Origin: Piper betle
Taxonomy: Eukaryota > Streptophyta > Magnoliopsida > Piperales > Piperaceae
Assembly: GCA_033002965.1 (NCBI GenBank)
Contig: JAURVB010010162.1
Span: 29,927-93,926, forward strand
Direction: 5' to 3'
Length of the DNA: 64,000 bases
Below, piece after piece: positions 47,960 through 60,100 of the stretch (positions are counted from its first letter, which is position 1; each line of letters starts with the position of its first letter). The notes under the pieces are model-generated. The model worked only from the letters and a program-made list of their open reading frames with translations, searched no databases and was not told the origin of the DNA. Position numbers and translations under genes: made by a program.

Positions 47960-50900
47960 AAAAAAAAAATCTCTCGTAAGGTACCTAGTTGTGAAGCTGG
48001 TTGCTTGAATATCTTCGGGTATCACTTCTTCATCTCATCCTTGCATTCCCATGTAGATTCTTCAACTCCTCTTCAAGTCCACTGCACTTATACTAGCTGA
48101 ACTTCTTTTCTTCGGAGAATCTTCACTTCACAATCCACAATCTGAACTTCATCTTCTAGATATGTCTGGTATAGTTACAAATATATTTCTCTGAAGCTTA
48201 ACAACATGACTGGATGGTATTTCTTCAACATTGACAAATGGAAGACCTTATGCATAGCTAATAGGTGAGGTGGCAATGCTAGCCTGTAAGCCACTGATTC
48301 AATGTGCTTGATCACATCAAATGGTCCAATATATTGCAGATTGAGTTTCCCTCACGTCCTGAATCTTGTGCTTCCCTTAGTCGGAGAGATCTTCAGGAGA
48401 ACATGATCTCCTAAAGCAAAATGAACCTCATGCCTGTGCTGACCAACATAAACTTTTTTGCTTGTCCTGAGCTGACCTCATCCTCTTCATGATCTACATT
48501 ACCACTCCCTGTGTTTGCAGAATCATCTCTAGCCGAACTACTACTAGCTCACTACCTTGTACCCAACACACTGGGGATCAACATGGTCTACCATATAGTG
48601 CCTCAAATGATGCCATTCCTATCGTAGTTTGATAGCTATTGTTGTAGGAGAACTCCATTAGAGGTAAGTGCTCTTCCCAACTTCCTCTGAAATCCAAAAT
48701 GCATGCACGAAGGGTGTTGTGCTGAATCTCAATTCAATGCTCATAACTGCTAGAAAAGTATTCCAAAATTGAGACGTGAAGCTCGGGTCCTTGTTTGATA
48801 TAATCTCCTATGACACTCCCTATAACCTATCTGGTCCAGGCACAGTGTGGCCAAAATGGTAATTGAATAATCCATCCTGATTGGTATGAAATTTGTGTTC
48901 TTTGTGAGTCGATCTACTATGACTTATATTGCATCCTTCTGTAGGAAGGTCCTAGGCAAACCAATTACAAACTCGTATGCTATACTCTCCCACTTCCACT
49001 ATGGGATTCCCAATGGCTATAACATTCCACCTAGGTGTACGTGCTCAACTTTCACTTACTGGCACACCAAACACCTAGCAACTATGTCATATACCTCTAA
49101 CTTCATTCCTAGCCACCAATATGTTTGTCGAACATCGTGGTACATCTTCACTCCACCTGGATACATTGAGCATCTCGATGTGTGAGCTTCATGGGGAATC
49201 GTACTTCAAAGTCTCAGACACTGTGGAACATTTGGCACAAAGAGTCGACCTCTCAATCTCACTAACCCATCTGCATCTCAGGCCAATTCTAGATGTGATC
49301 CCTGTTCCAACCACTGCTTCAACTGTAGATCTGCTTCCTATGCAATCCTGTTTTACTCAAGTACACTCGGCTGAATCGTCAGTCATGCCATCATTCCAAG
49401 CAACTGTCTCTAGCCCACAATATACTGAGTCACTGACACTGCTACCAACCCTGCATAGAATGAGACTCCTTGCTTCCTGCTCAACGCATAGGCTACCACA
49501 TTCACTTTGCCCTCATGGTACGCTGTGTCAATCTCCTTATCTGCTAATATCTCTAACCATCTTCACTGTATGCTATTCAAATCCTTCTGCATGAAGATAT
49601 ATTTCAAACTCTAATGATCTATCAAAAGTCTAAAGATGTTCCATACAAGTAGTGCCTCCATATTCTGAGTGCAAATATGACTGTTGCAACCTCTAGGTGA
49701 TGTGTAGGATAGTCACACTTATGCACCTTGAGCTGGCGAGATGCATAAGCTATAACCTTATCCTTCTGCATCAAAACACAACCTACTCCAATTTCGGAGG
49801 CACCTGTGTAAACTACAAAAGCCTCGTGTCCCTCAGGCAATGTGAGGATAGGCACCGAAGTCAATCTCTCCTTCAGTATCTTGAAACTCTGCTCACATTT
49901 CTCTGTCCATTTGAACTATTCCTCCTTCCTAGTCAGCTGTGTAAGAAGGGTTACTATGGAAGAGAAACCCTGCATAAATTGTTTGTAGTACCCAGCTAGG
50001 CTTAGGAAACTCTGAACCTCCGTAGGTGTCTTCGCCTGTTCCCACTATACACTACTTCTATCTTGGCTGAGTCTACCGAGATGCCTGATGCTAAGATGAT
50101 ATGGCCAAGAAAGTTCACCTCTGACAGCCAAAAACTATGCTTTGAAACTTCACATACAACCTATGCTCTCTCAGCATTTGCAACACTGTCTTCAGATGTT
50201 GCTCATGCTCTTCCCTCGACGAAGAGTATACCAGTATGTAACCTACAAATACGATCACAAACTGTCCAAATATGGATTGAACACTCTATTCATCAAGTCC
50301 ATAAATGCTGTTGGAGCATTGGTCAATCTAAAAGGCATGACCAAAAACTCGTAGTGTCCATATATGGTCCTGAATGTAGTCTTCAAAATGTCTTTTGCTC
50401 TAATCTTCAACTGGTAGTATCCTGACCTCAAATCAATCTTTGAGAAGATGACTTCTGAGCTCAACTTATCAAATAGGTCATCAATGAGAGGAAGAGAGTA
50501 TCTATTCTTCATAGTCACATGGTTTAGCATCCTGTAATCGATGTTTAAACGCATGCTTCCATCCTTCTTCCTCACGAATAACATGGGTGTACCCCGTGGG
50601 GAAACACTCGGTTTGATGAATCCTTGATCTAATAGTGTTTATAACTGTTCCTTGAGTTCCTTGAGCTCAAGAGGTGTCATCTTGTATGGACCTCTAGAAA
50701 TTGGTGTTGTTCTAGGCATCAACTCAATGGCAGGGTCTACCTTTCTATCTGGCGGCAATCCAGTAATCTCCTTTGGGAATATGTCAGTGAATTCTCTAAC
50801 CACTGGAATCTCCTCAATGCTCGGCTTGTCCCTTGAACCACTCTGCTAAGCCAAAACTAATGCTGTCATTATCAGTTCAATTCCTCTATCTTGCCATCTC

Positions 50901-51480
50901 ACTGCATTCTGATAGGATATCCATCCTTGTTCTCTATCTCTACCTTAACCTTGGAAGAGAAAGCGGCTTCTTCCATGGTGGAAAGTTACCATCTTTCTTC
51001 GGCAATATATCAAGGCTGCTTGTTTAGACATCCAATTCATTCCAAATATCACATCAAATTCTTGTAGCTTGATCAATATCTAATTAGCTACAAGTTGTCA
51101 TTATTGAATCTCAACAGGGACATTACGCACACACTCACCCATAGCTATCACACTATCGGTGGGAGTGGACACTAATAGTGAATGTCCAAACTCTTCTATC
51201 TTACATCCAATTCTAGTTGTGTGTGTACGAAATAAATGAGTGTGTGCAACCAGAATCAAATAAGACTCGTTCATATACAAAACCTACTGAGAGCATACCT
51301 GTCATGGTTGTCGTATCCTCAAGTGCCTCTGCCACTGTGGCTACATACATCCTCACTTGGTGCAGTTGTGCTGGGGCAGGAGATGCTGCTGGTGGTACAA
51401 CCTCACTCTGAGCTAGTGGTGCCTATTGCCCACCCCTCTACTGTCTAGCTTGTTGTCTCGGTGCTTTTGTCCCCTCTGCT
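47960..51480 (-). pseudogene. pol: Broken pol of M2 (protease-RT-RNase H-integrase-chromodomain)
   Basis: All domains can be read on the minus strand with frameshifts and stops. Protease (about 51270-50900) keeps VLFDSGCTHSFIS and FDVIFGMNWMSKQAALI. RT (50700-50000) keeps [19 protein letters not shown] and [15 protein letters not shown]. At the catalytic box (50236-50250) a one-base loss precedes FVGYILVYS, where the family has two aspartates, so the metal-binding site is gone. RNase H lies at 49860-49620 ([17 protein letters not shown], where the usual catalytic Asp is Gly). The integrase zinc region is near 49190-49030 (AHTSRC... and CLVCQ), with the second His replaced by Tyr; the core is near 48960-48880 (VIVDRLTK). 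A chromodomain remnant (VEESTWECKDEMKK) lies near 48010-48070. It is inactive. Confidence 0.86.
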
Positions 51481-52821
51481 GAAATTATACCTCGCATCGT
51501 CGGTGATTGGCGACGCTAGGGTTTCATCGTATGTCTCGAAGCTCGAACTCGGTGCTCTTAGAAGTCCAAAGTTCGATCAGGTTCAACTGGATGAGCTTGG
51601 CAAAATATCCAGCCAAATCCAACGAATCTGGTTTTTTGGTGGTTTTGGCCATTTTTCGACAGTTTTCCGGCGACCTTTAGACAGTTTCCTGGCGATTGTT
51701 GCTTGTGGCGGCTAGTGGTAGGATGGTAGTGGTATGGGGCACCGTTGGCACTGACTCAGCGAGCCAAACATGTCTACGATGTTGACGTTGTCGGCGGAGG
51801 TAGTGGCTCACTGAAAAACGCGTAACAAGGCTGGTTAGTGGTAGGGTGATAAGATCCGACCAGGATGGGCAATGCTCTGCTTCTGCTCCAATCGTCGAGG
51901 CAGTGACTGGATGGCGGCAGTGACGGACACTGGCAGCAGTATTTATGATGGGAGTGTGGCACGGTCATTGGGTGACAAGAGACTGCGCTCAGGGCGGCAA
52001 AGCAAAGGCATGATGGGGCTAGGCGGCGTCGATCGAAGTGGGATGGGGTCGGCGGTGAGGGTTTGGGGAAAGTGAGAAGATGACGGAGGGGAGAAATAGT
52101 TTTATGGCGATATCATAAGTAAAACTTGACTTGACATTGACTTGTGTAAAAATAATAACTAACTCATAATAAATCCTAAAAGGAAATCCCAAAGAAGGAA
52201 AAAATTCATATAAAATATTTTACACATCATAGCACCACAATGACATGTTATATAACTAATAGCCCACCAAAACTTACTTATAACGTATCCTAATGTGTTA
52301 TTAGGTTTAAAAATAATTTTACGATCAAATACATAAAAAAATATATACTCCATACTTTCATATATTCTGATAACTAATTTCTCACTATCTTTCAAACATT
52401 GTCATCTTATACTTAGCTACACTTGAACCCTCATCGCTCATAACTCATGGCTGGCCTTGACTAAGCAAGCGGTTCATGAAAGCAACTCTACTCGAACTGA
52501 TGGTTGAACCATCGGTTCCAATAGGTGGTGGAGGGAGAAGGCTTGTATATGATCACAAGCTCTCTTGCTTCTTCCTCCATCGCCATTGGTGGTGCTAGTG
52601 CAGCTACGTCGACTTCTACCACTAGTGCCTCTCGTTCCCCTAATCACAAAACTGCTACTCTGCAATGCTAGATATCAATCAGGTTTTTAGGTCCATTGAT
52701 ATCTTGTTGCACAATTCTTTTTGAAGAAAACATTGGTGTTAGAACGTAACTCAACTCAAACCGACAATTGAATCGACTGGTTTGCTAATGTAAAACTCTG
52801 ACCGGAGTCGTGGGTTTTATA
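51481..52821 (-). repeat. M2 5' LTR, partial, with an ERF insert
   Basis: 51481-52513 aligns with 46762-47840 of the 3' LTR. 52514-52738 is foreign, and 52739-52821 resumes the LTR to its terminus (GGGTTTTATA, decayed). The LTR's 3' portion is deleted. The two M2 LTRs are clearly diverged, so the element is older than P1. Confidence 0.8.
52514..52738 (+). pseudogene. Captured 3' fragment of the ERF gene inside an LTR
   Basis: It aligns over its whole length with 57007-57231: the last ~42 codons of the ERF frame, the stop region and ~95 bp of 3' flank. Shared landmarks are CCATCGCCATTGGTGGTGCT and ATGCTAGATATCAATCA. In the ERF frame it reads VVEGEGLYMITSSLASSS onward, preceded by an in-frame TAG, and the original stop is shifted. 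It is oriented opposite to M2 transcription and interrupts an otherwise continuous LTR sequence. It may be filler DNA copied during break repair, or gene-fragment capture. Confidence 0.8.
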
Positions 52822-54944
52822 GATTGTGACCAACTCATGGCCAACTACTGATGAGGACCCACCACCGACGCTAGTGCGGCAATATTTGCTGCCGGCTAGG
52901 CATTTTTGGTTGTTGGTCTCTTGCTACCACCACCGATTTTGGGGCATTTTTTAGTGCTGGCGAGCCACCTCCGATAAGGTCAACCACCTAGAAAGATTCC
53001 TTTCTTCGAGGCCAGCATTTTGAGACCATCAACAACCATTATCGTGCTTGCAATTGCAGTTGACGATGTCACCAAACCCAACGGCGATTCTGCCCATTTC
53101 CGAAAATTTTCCACCTTGATGTTCTTTGTCGATCACGACTGGCGGTAGCCTCAGTCGCACTGTTGTTGGCGATTTCCGTAAATGGGCACCCCTGGCCCAA
53201 TTACATGTGCTAGCATTCACAACCTTAGTCGTGTCCACTCGCCCGCCTACCCATCTACTGGCCTGTGTAAGTGTTCGTGTATGGATCCATTAGTCTAGAC
53301 CAACTCAGCCGACCCAACCCACCATTTAGTGAACCCAGACCGAGATGACTCAGCCCGACTCGGTCATTTCAGTTCAATTGACCTTGTTCAACTTATTTTC
53401 ACTCTCTTTCGGCCATTTTGTATCCGTTTTTTGTAATTCAAAATACCCTATATTAGTTTAGAAGTATATTCACGTGATTTAGCATCTTTCGATGATATAA
53501 ATATTTTTCTTTATTTATTATTTAATTTATTTAGTTATTTATTTATTTATTCTTTATTATTCATTTTTTGTTATTAGTATATTTATTAATTATAATGCAT
53601 GTTTATGAGATTATTTATTAATATTAATGATATATTTATTTATTAATATTAATCTTATTAATTTTTTACTAAAGTATATATATATTATTTATTTATTTAT
53701 TTATCCATTTTTTCGTTGTGTGTATGTTATTATTTAATTGTATTTAATTATGTATTCTTATATTGTATACCCTGATATTATTATTGTTTATGATTAATTA
53801 ATATTAACTATTTGTTTAAATATTTATTTATTTATCAAATTATTATGTATTTATTTATTTAATTATTTATATAGTTACTATTACAACTATATGTGATATT
53901 TACTTGAGTTGGCCTTGTATTTATATAGTATAATTATATCAATATTTTAAGATTAAAGTATTATTATTTTTTATATATTTATTATCTATCTTTTTATCCA
54001 TGAGTGTACTTATTTATTTATTTATTTATTTTATTAGACATTTTCTGTACTATGTATTGATTTACATTCTAGATGTTTAGTTGTAGGGTTGTTTAGAACA
54101 ATTTTCTTTATTGTAATATTATTGATTATGTTAGCACACACAATGACCATGTATTATGTAGAGATGTCACTATTTTTCTTATCAGTGGGTTTGATATAGG
54201 TTTTGGAGTCCAAGCTCGCCATAGATGGGACGTCACGCTTAAAGCTTGGACTACATGTCCCTTAGGACTCTCCTTATCTTTATCACTATAGTTTATTGTA
54301 GATTTGATTTTCATATAGTATGACATGCTAAGTGGCTGTTTTATCATATCCTACTTAACATAGGCTATTTAGACATATTTTACTTTTGGGATTAATAACT
54401 CTCTAGGATAAGATCCCTTCAATTATTTTCAAACTAAAATTCACCACAAGTTGCTTTCGGGTCTATTATATAAATTTTTTCAGGCCTACATATAATTTTA
54501 TCGAGTTTTTAGTAAGACGAGAGTTGGTGAAACCGACTCACAGGAGAGTTCAGTTGAAGTATATAATTGTTTTTCTTTTGAATGAGGATCATCTCTCATT
54601 TGACAATTTGATATTTAGTTATTTTGCAGATCAGTGATATCTGTTAGTGATGTTTTTTATACTATATATGTAGGTCTTGTGCTCCTAAATCGGCTTTGGT
54701 CGGAGGATAAATAAATACTACACAAACTTGAGTTGAGTGTAGTTATTTTCTTTCATTCTTATATATATATTTGATGAGTTTTCACATTTATTTAGTTATG
54801 TCTTCCATTCTCGAGATGCCAAGACTGTTGTTGCAATCTATATTATTTATTGAGTCTTACAAATTAACAGCTTTAGATATAACTCGACTCAATCATAATA
54901 TTTTTTATTCGGTTTTTTGGTGAAACAAAAATCGGGGTGTTACA

Positions 54945-56256
54945 AGAAGAACAAACAAATTAATTTGAACTAAAAAAGTGAAGTCGTGAATCCTAGGTCT
55001 TTAGTCACTAAAGTTAATCATCGTTGATAGTTTATTGATTTCATTTTTATTTAAGTAGTTTAAAATAGATTACAATTTAATTGCACTTTTTTCTCGCTTG
55101 CGTAAATTCAATTAAAATAGTCTTGATAAATAGGCTATCAAATTCTAGTTAAAGCTTTTTGTGGGATGATGCTTGATTTCATCAATTTAATAAATGAACC
55201 ATCCCTACACTTGCAAAAATTAAGCACAAGTTTTTAGCTACTTTTGAATGTACAGATTCGCATTTGTTTGAAAGCATTAAGTCAAGCTTGCTTCCTTATA
55301 GGAAAGTCGTTTCTTTAATATAATTTTTGTAGATTAAAAAATAAGTTAAACCATCTCTAAACAAGAGTTTTTTAGGAGAAAGAGGTGGGGGGGGGCGGGG
55401 CGGGGGGGGGGACTTATTATTACCATGTGGTGGAAAAATCATAGATAATGACTAAAAAAAGGGAAATATTGGAATTGTCTTGAATACCCTTGCATAAGTA
55501 ACAGTTGACTATAGTAAAATTAAGATTTTTTTTTCTAAAAAAATAGTTTGGGCGAAACTAACCAAACCCATGATGGCTGTGCAGGTCACCATTGCACATG
55601 ATCGAAGCCATGTGACAATCCGATCTAGCCAAGATCTAAGCGATACTAAGTATGATCTGGCTGCCATATGATCACCCCGCACCACAGCTTAGCCTAAGTT
55701 AACAATTTTATGGCCTTTAACGACATGATGGCCTTGAGGGTCATGGTGGGTTGTAGGATCTAGTGTTGGTAGAGTTTGAAAATTATTTTTTATATTTTTT
55801 AATCAGTATGATTCAAGGCTAACTCATTTTTTTTTGTTTTAGCCTAAAATTAAATAGTAATTTTGCTACTATCAGTCAAAATTTTCAATCGTCCCAATTA
55901 TTCCACTACTATGTAATATCATAAAAAAAATACATATATACTGCAAATAACTCTTTAAACGGTTATACCCCTAAATTCGTACAAAATTCCTAAATCACCA
56001 CACAATTTTCATTGCCAAAAAAAAAGTAAATAAGTCAGCAACCAAGGGTAATCTAGAACAGCAAACAGAAACATATTAAATGCAAATGAGTCTGTTTTTC
56101 TGTCAAACCAAAAAATACACGCGCGCCCACTGTTTTGGCTGGCGTCGCCAATAGCGTCATCACATCACAAAGCTCCAACCTGGCCGGCCATCCAGCTGGC
56201 ATATTCTCAGATGCAAAGCCCACCTTCGGTCCACATAAGACTGCCGCGTAAGAATT
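54945..56256. other. ERF upstream region, unit B
   Basis: Collinear with 36419-37600. It contains a G-run (55386-55411) absent from unit A. No ORF or transposon was recognised, and the proximal ~150 bp are well conserved between units. Confidence 0.5.
55386..55411 (+). repeat. G-rich run, potential G-quadruplex
   Basis: 24 of 26 bases are G, in three uninterrupted blocks split by single C's. The unit A counterpart lacks it. It may be replication slippage or an assembly artefact at a homopolymer. Confidence 0.6.
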
Positions 56257-56291
56257 ATGGGCCCAGCTTCCAGCCCCTACTTGTGTCAGCG

Positions 56292-56299
56292 TATAAAAG
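56292..56299 (+). promoter_or_regulatory. TATA box of the ERF pseudogene
   Basis: TATAAAAG in the conserved context GTGTCAGCGTATAAAAG, 50 bp upstream of the position of the lost ATG. Confidence 0.7.
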
Positions 56300-56341
56300 G
56301 CCCCATTCGCTCACTTCTCATAATCCGAAGTCTCTTCTCTC

Positions 56342-57135
56342 GTGGCTTCAAAGCAACTAAGAAGCGGAACCCTCGACCACCACCGCCGCCTCCGCCGTCC
56401 TCAATTCTCTCCTCCAATCGCGGAAGGGAGAACTCAATCTTCGTGGCGGCGTTTTTCAGCGTCCTTTCCGGCCACCCACTGTCGCAAGCTGATGCTAGTA
56501 ATATTTTTCCGCTTCCAACGACATTACTCCCCAGCGAGGAGGAGACGATATGCTAGTCTTGCGGGAGAGGCATGGAAGGCTGCCTGGGATGTCAGCTCTT
56601 CGAGGATAGCAATGGTGCCGGCAGCCACAATGGCCGAACGAAGAAGGGCAGTGCGGGTGGAAGGAAGGGGAAGAGGGCTAAAATAGAGCATGGATACAGA
56701 GGAGTGAGGCAGAGGCCATGGGGGAAATGGGCGGCAGAGATCCGAGACCCTCGCGCCGTGGCTCGGGTGTGGCCGGGGACATTTGAGACGGCCGAGTAGG
56801 CGGCGAGGGCGTACGATAAGAAGGCGCTTGAGTTTCGTGGGCCTCGGGCCAAGCTCAATTTCCCCTTCCCCGATCATCAACCACTCCATCCAGATCAACA
56901 TCAACATCATTAACAACAACAACACGAAGGAGAGCCGTCGTCGCCTGTCGGAAGAGACCAGTCGGAGAGAATCAGCTGGAAGGAAGGGTTCAACGATGAA
57001 GTTGTATTCCAACAGGTGGTGGAGGGTGAAGGCTCGCATATGATCACAAGCTCTGTTGCTTCGCCCTTCATCGCCATTGGTGGTGCTAGTGCTGCTACAT
57101 TAACTCCTACCACTAGTGCCTCTCTGTTCCGCTAA
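56342..57135 (+). pseudogene. AP2/ERF transcription factor pseudogene
   Basis: This is a single-exon ERF relic of about 265 codons. The AP2 domain (about 56695-56872) keeps [20 protein letters not shown] and [19 protein letters not shown], which is the ERF type (Ala and Asp at the diagnostic positions), and would have bound GCC-box-like promoters in the nucleus. The N-terminal NSIFVAAFFSVLSGHP segment suggests group X (ABR1/ERF109-114-like). Damage: the ATG seen in unit A is GTG here (56342), a 13-nt length difference shifts the N-terminal Pro-rich frame, and there are in-frame stops at 56554 (TAG), 56797 (TAG, in place of a Glu codon in the FETAEEAA helix) and 56911 (TAA). WLGTF has become WPGTF. 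The ancestral stop is TAA at 57133. It is dead unless these are sequencing errors, which is unlikely given their number. Confidence 0.88.
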
Positions 57136-60100
57136 TCACAAAACTGCTACTCCGCAATGCTAGATATCAATCAAGTTTTTTGGTCGATTGATATGTTGTT
57201 GTACAATGCTTTCTGGAGATAACATTGGTGATCAGTTCATTCATTTCATTGTAATTCAGCTTCTTTTTGTTCTGTTCAATAGAGAATAAGATCACAGATT
57301 TTATTACAAGCTCACACTACAATGTGTGTGCATGGTTTAATTTGTAGTATATATTACATTGCTATGGTTAGATCTACGTATCTATGTAAACCATTTAATT
57401 AAAAACTAAAGTTCATTAGAATATTGGTAAAAATTTTCCTAATTAGAAGTTCTGGCTTTAGTTTTGACTGTGAAAATACTAATAGAATTGTAAAAAAGCC
57501 TCTCCTAATTAATGTTTGCAATTGGTTGGATTTTAGTAGTCATGTCCAATCCAACCTATGGCTCTAAAAATCAACCATGTAATTTTAGTTTTAATTTGCA
57601 TTGGTTAAACATTGAATAGTTAGCTTATTGTTATGTGTTTAAAATATATAATATTTACCCGGGTTTTTATATGATTTTATAGTTTTTGGGTATAAATATT
57701 ATTAATTAGCTGATATTTTTCGTTATATTTTCATTAATTAATATTTTATGTGATATGTTTAAAAAGTTTTAATGCAAAAAACGATGAAACAAATTAAGCT
57801 TAGGATTTGTTGGTTAGAGCATTGGACCTCATCTGTTGATGGCTACAATTTTGATGATGACAAAGCTCTATGTAGATGGCTATACATAAATTTGGCACCA
57901 TTTTCAAGGAATTGGAAACTTCATCGAACATCATAACAAATTAGTTTACATCAAATTTTAGAATCCATCCTCGAATTATTGTATCTCTTTGACATTTTCT
58001 TTTCTATGTAAAGAGGAGGTCATTTGTTGTTGATCATATCTCAACTTTTGGCTTAGATATTTAGTAAAAGAAAATATTTCTAGTTTTTGTAATTTCTTTC
58101 TCGTTCCTTATAAAAATTAGTTTCTTTTATAATATTTTCTATTTTTATTATCGAGTAGTCTTTTATTTCGTTCTAGAGAAGAATGGAACTTATCATGATA
58201 AAATTAAATACATTTCAACTTTCTTACTCTTTTATTCAATCGGATTATTTGAATTATTATGTTCTAAATGCTAAGAATAGATTGATCGCATATATTTTAG
58301 ATCATGAGGTTTAATTAGATTTCAGGAGAAATTAATTAGATTAGTTATTGATAATTCATCATATGACGAATCTTTTGATTTGTTTGTCATTGTGGTCAGG
58401 AGATACACAATACCGTATGCGATTGTAAGGCAATTCTTAATGCATTATTTTGTTGCTTAATCAATTATAAGCGGGAGGTAGAAATTAAGGCAAAATAATA
58501 GAAGCATGAAGGAGTCGGAACCACCAAGTCATATAATTATCCTAGATCAATAATTCGAGGGAATAAAAGATAAGAGGAATATATGATGAAGATTAAATTC
58601 ATATTAAGGGAAATTCAAATCTATAAGGAGTTTTATCATTTTAACTTCGCCTTTAATTTAAAGTTAGTTGGCCATTATATATAGTTAAGTCAATTTTTTT
58701 GTTTTGTTCTTCATTTTATTTTCTTTAATCAATTTAAGAGAAATTAATCTCCCAGTTGGACGATATTTAAATTTATCATTATACTAACTTGCTGCGACCA
58801 TGTATACTTGCATGATATAGAAACTATTCAAACACTTATGCATGGTTGTCCCATAGCTTGTGAAGTTTTAAATCATACATGTATTATTAAAAGTAATTGT
58901 AAACAAATTAAACACCCTTAAACAACTAATTATCTTGTATTATAATTAAATTCAAGATAAAAGTGGATTTCATTTATCTTCTCACTCAATTTAGGCAAAC
59001 AAAAGCTTATTATCAGAGTTTATTTATAATATTTTCAAATTGAAGTTCTTCAAAATTTTTCCTTAAAATTATTTAAACACTATTAGTAAGCAATATCTCT
59101 TAGTCGGACAACTTCTAACCTTATGATTGAAACTAGGAAAACAACCAAAGAATTTTGATAACTAATTTCTGAGTTGCAAAATCAAATTATAAAAAAACAA
59201 TCAAATATAATGCATTACAGTTAATATTAGCTGTAAAATCCAATAAGCACTTAGATATGTATAAGTAATAACATTTATTTATTATTTAAATTTAAAATTG
59301 TCACCAATGATATTCAACGAGGACTAATTTGCTTATATTTGATTGGGCTTTACAATTATATTAATTATAAGATTTTATGACAAATTATCACTATTTTAAG
59401 CCATAATTTTCTTCATGTCCATATATTCACACAATTAATTTGCTCATAAAGAAAAGAGTAATCTTATTTGCGTTTGCTTTTGCATGCCCTTCCCCCTTTG
59501 ACGTAGTTTGATTTCCTCTGACATGTCTACCTATATTTGAGAGGAAATAGAGAGACTCTCAACAAGGAAGAGATGACACAAAAGGGAGAAAAGAATATGG
59601 TTGCAGATGCCTAGTACATCGAAAGATAAAATTGATAAAGTCTTTGTAACTTTGTACCAAAATAGCACCACTAATCGATTATCCACTTTAAAAGGGGAAA
59701 ATAATAATCTAATTTTAAGTTCTACTTCAAAACTTTATATCATTCTAATTTCACCAAATTACTCACAACAACTAACCACCTCATTAGTTATTATAATTTT
59801 ACACACAATTGGTTCAATTTATTGGATGATTGAAATGTAAAAAAAAAAAAACTAATAACAAAATACGAAAAGATAGTTAACAAAAAGAGTTTGGAAATTA
59901 AATCCCAATCAAACACCCAACCTAAAAATCTTACATGTCCGACAACAACTTGGGAGACCAAGTGTTCCCCTTATCTCCAACTCTTAACCAAAACTCCACC
60001 CTTACACATCATGTTAGCCTAACCAAGAGACCTCAGTCACTACCAACCCAAGGCACTTTAATACCATTGATAGAATATGAAAAATATTAAAAAAATAGAA

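Larger units (their letters stand above)
45050..52821 (-). mobile_element. Ty3/gypsy chromovirus M2, internally deleted
   Basis: Right to left: a damaged 5' LTR (52821-51481, carrying an ERF fragment), then directly gag tail, protease, RT, RNase H, integrase and a chromodomain remnant (51480-about 47980), the PPT (47900-47890) and a full 3' LTR (47889-45050). The 3' half of the 5' LTR, the PBS and nearly all of gag are deleted at 51480/51481. The flanks are GATCG (45045-45049) and GATTG (52822-52826), a TSD with one change. Unit A has a single GATTG at the same place in P2 (22491-22495). The chromodomain and domain order place it with Del/Tekay-type chromoviruses. Confidence 0.87.
44368..54944 (+). 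mobile_element. Solo LTR P2, unit B copy, split by M2
   Basis: The segments are 44368-45049 and 52822-54944, about 2.8 kb. The 5-bp TSD AGAAG is perfect (44363-44367 and 54945-54949), and the LTR ends GGGGTGTTACA. No PBS follows, so it is a solo LTR. It shares its insertion site with the unit A copy, so the tandem duplication postdates it. Confidence 0.87.
37835..56490 (+). repeat. Tandem duplication, unit B
   Basis: The second copy of the unit seen at 12428-37834, in the same orientation. It carries the intact peptide gene, the old LTR, P2 with M2 inserted, the ERF upstream region and the ERF gene that continues beyond the breakpoint. It lacks S1, S2, P3 and the MITE. P2 here has lost about 380 bp near 54541, relative to 35640-36025. 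Confidence 0.8.

Noticed and set aside
49121..50425. Plus-strand open frames of 100-157 codons
   Set aside because: They are antisense shadows of the M2 integrase, RNase H and RT, which read clearly on the minus strand.
59601..59840. 79-codon plus-strand open frame
   Set aside because: Low-complexity AT-rich DNA with no motif, upstream signal or paralogue.
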